Part shown: piece by piece, positions 63,790 through 64,000 of the stretch
Position numbering within the stretch: position 1 is the stretch's first letter
Layout of the letters: the number at the start of each line of letters is the position of its first letter
Source: Eubacteriales bacterium
GTDB taxonomy: Bacteria > Bacillota > Clostridia > Lachnospirales > Lachnospiraceae
NCBI GenBank assembly: GCA_030524175.1
Contig: JAUNHC010000016.1
Coordinates: 1-64,000, forward strand
Reading direction: 5' to 3'
DNA length: 64,000 nt
Notes under the pieces: generated by a model
Seen by the model: the letters and a program-made list of their open reading frames with translations, nothing else
What the model was told of the DNA's origin: nothing
Database searches by the model: none
Made by a program: the position numbers and the translations under genes

Positions 63790-63924
63790 GTAACTGTTCA
63801 GTACAGGACTGTGCATTTACTGCACAGTCCGTGCGAAAACGTTGAACAGCCAAAAGCAAGCCCCATCGCCAAAGGCGATTTTCATGGGCTTGCGGCGTAA
63901 CTGTTCATGGTTCTGAACAGTTAC
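63790..63924. mobile_element. MITE copy 2 (135 bp, compound, IS66-like ends)
   Basis: The outer ends are GTAACTGTTCA (63790-63800) and TGAACAGTTAC (63914-63924). It is flanked by a perfect 8-bp duplication GAATCATG (63782-63789 and 63925-63932). Bases 63790-63849 equal the reverse complement of copy 1. A second hairpin GCAAGCCC/GGGCTTGC (63856-63863/63886-63893) and a third made of a further inverted-repeat pair (63897-63924) follow. There is no ORF; transposition would need an IS66-type transposase in trans. It lies between the LuxR-type and kinase genes; the rest of the 63586-63963 gap shows no other gene. Confidence 0.88.
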
Positions 63925-63963
63925 GAATCATGATATTACATTCTACCATTTGGAGGTATCACT

Positions 63964-64000
63964 ATGAAGATATTGAATTTTGGCTCTTTAAATATAGACT
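63964..64000 (+). CDS. Start of a probable PfkB-family carbohydrate kinase (3' end outside window)
   Basis: ATG 63964 follows GGAGG (63952-63956) by seven bases and opens MKILNFGSLNID, the usual first strand of PfkB/ribokinase-family sugar kinases (xxxxFGSLNIDxxY). Only 12 residues are visible, so the call rests on that motif. The 135-bp MITE lies 39 bp upstream and probably separates the gene from its original promoter. Confidence 0.6.
   Translation, partial: MKILNFGSLNID

Overview
The window looks like a chromosomal segment of a Gram-positive gut anaerobe of the family Lachnospiraceae, most likely Blautia or a close relative. The reasons are the Firmicutes-type gene content (ClpX with an acidic N-terminus, MsmX-type shared sugar ATPase, YesM/YesN and Bce-type systems, GHKL sensor, DUF3791/DUF3990 genes), strong AGGAGG ribosome-binding sites before nearly every gene, and moderate GC. 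The genus is inferred from gene style only; no rRNA gene is present.

Layout. 1-7.8 kb: the tail of a Gly/Asp-rich surface protein, a glycosyltransferase, a membrane-anchored HtrA-type protease, clpX (broken by an apparent -1 frameshift at a canonical A-AAA-AAG slippery heptamer), a zinc-ribbon protein, an lspA-type signal peptidase II and a secreted leucine-rich-repeat/Fn3 protein. 7.9-9.2 kb: three small XRE regulators and tRNA-Leu(CAG). 9.2-18 kb: a C-rich intergenic stretch with a G-quadruplex motif, then carAB, uppP, glpK and a CPA2 cation/proton antiporter. 18-26.5 kb: a lipoprotein with an acidic tail, then an uncharacterised carbohydrate cluster (divergent DeoC-like aldolase, ROK kinase, ribose-type ABC importer, AraC regulator, SIS isomerase). 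26.5-30 kb: a two-headed GntR regulator divergent from a chemotaxis receptor. 30-34.2 kb: a molybdate locus, with modABC divergent from a molbindin and an HTH/PBP-like regulator. 34.3-38.3 kb: a CdaR/PucR-type regulator, the shared sugar-ABC ATPase (MsmX/UgpC type) and a DUF89/57-aa protein/GNAT operon. 38.5-48.8 kb: a glycan-use island (YesM/YesN two-component pair, GH116-type hydrolase, two ABC permeases, a divergently transcribed solute-binding protein, a Gfo/Idh oxidoreductase). It lacks its own ATPase, and the MsmX-like gene nearby could supply it. 48.9-53.6 kb: a Bce-type ABC/two-component module. 53.7-58 kb: an orphan NMT1-type binding protein, a translationally coupled DUF3791-DUF3990-DUF3791 trio, and a GHKL kinase coupled to a three-SH3b secreted protein. 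58.3-63.6 kb: a MocR-type regulator with a clear palindromic operator, a paralogous aminotransferase and a MalT/LuxR-type regulator. The window ends in the first codons of a probable PfkB-family kinase.

The most notable non-coding find is a pair of miniature inverted-repeat elements (64 bp at 51800-51863 and 135 bp at 63790-63924). They share 60 identical bases in opposite orientation, have 11-bp terminal inverted repeats beginning GTAA, and are flanked by 8-bp duplications (one perfect, one 7/8), as expected of a non-autonomous element mobilised by an IS66-family transposase. The strongest candidates for undescribed biology are this element family, the clpX slippery site, the DUF3791-DUF3990-DUF3791 trio, the aldolase/ROK/SIS sugar pathway and the SH3b-GHKL sensor pair.
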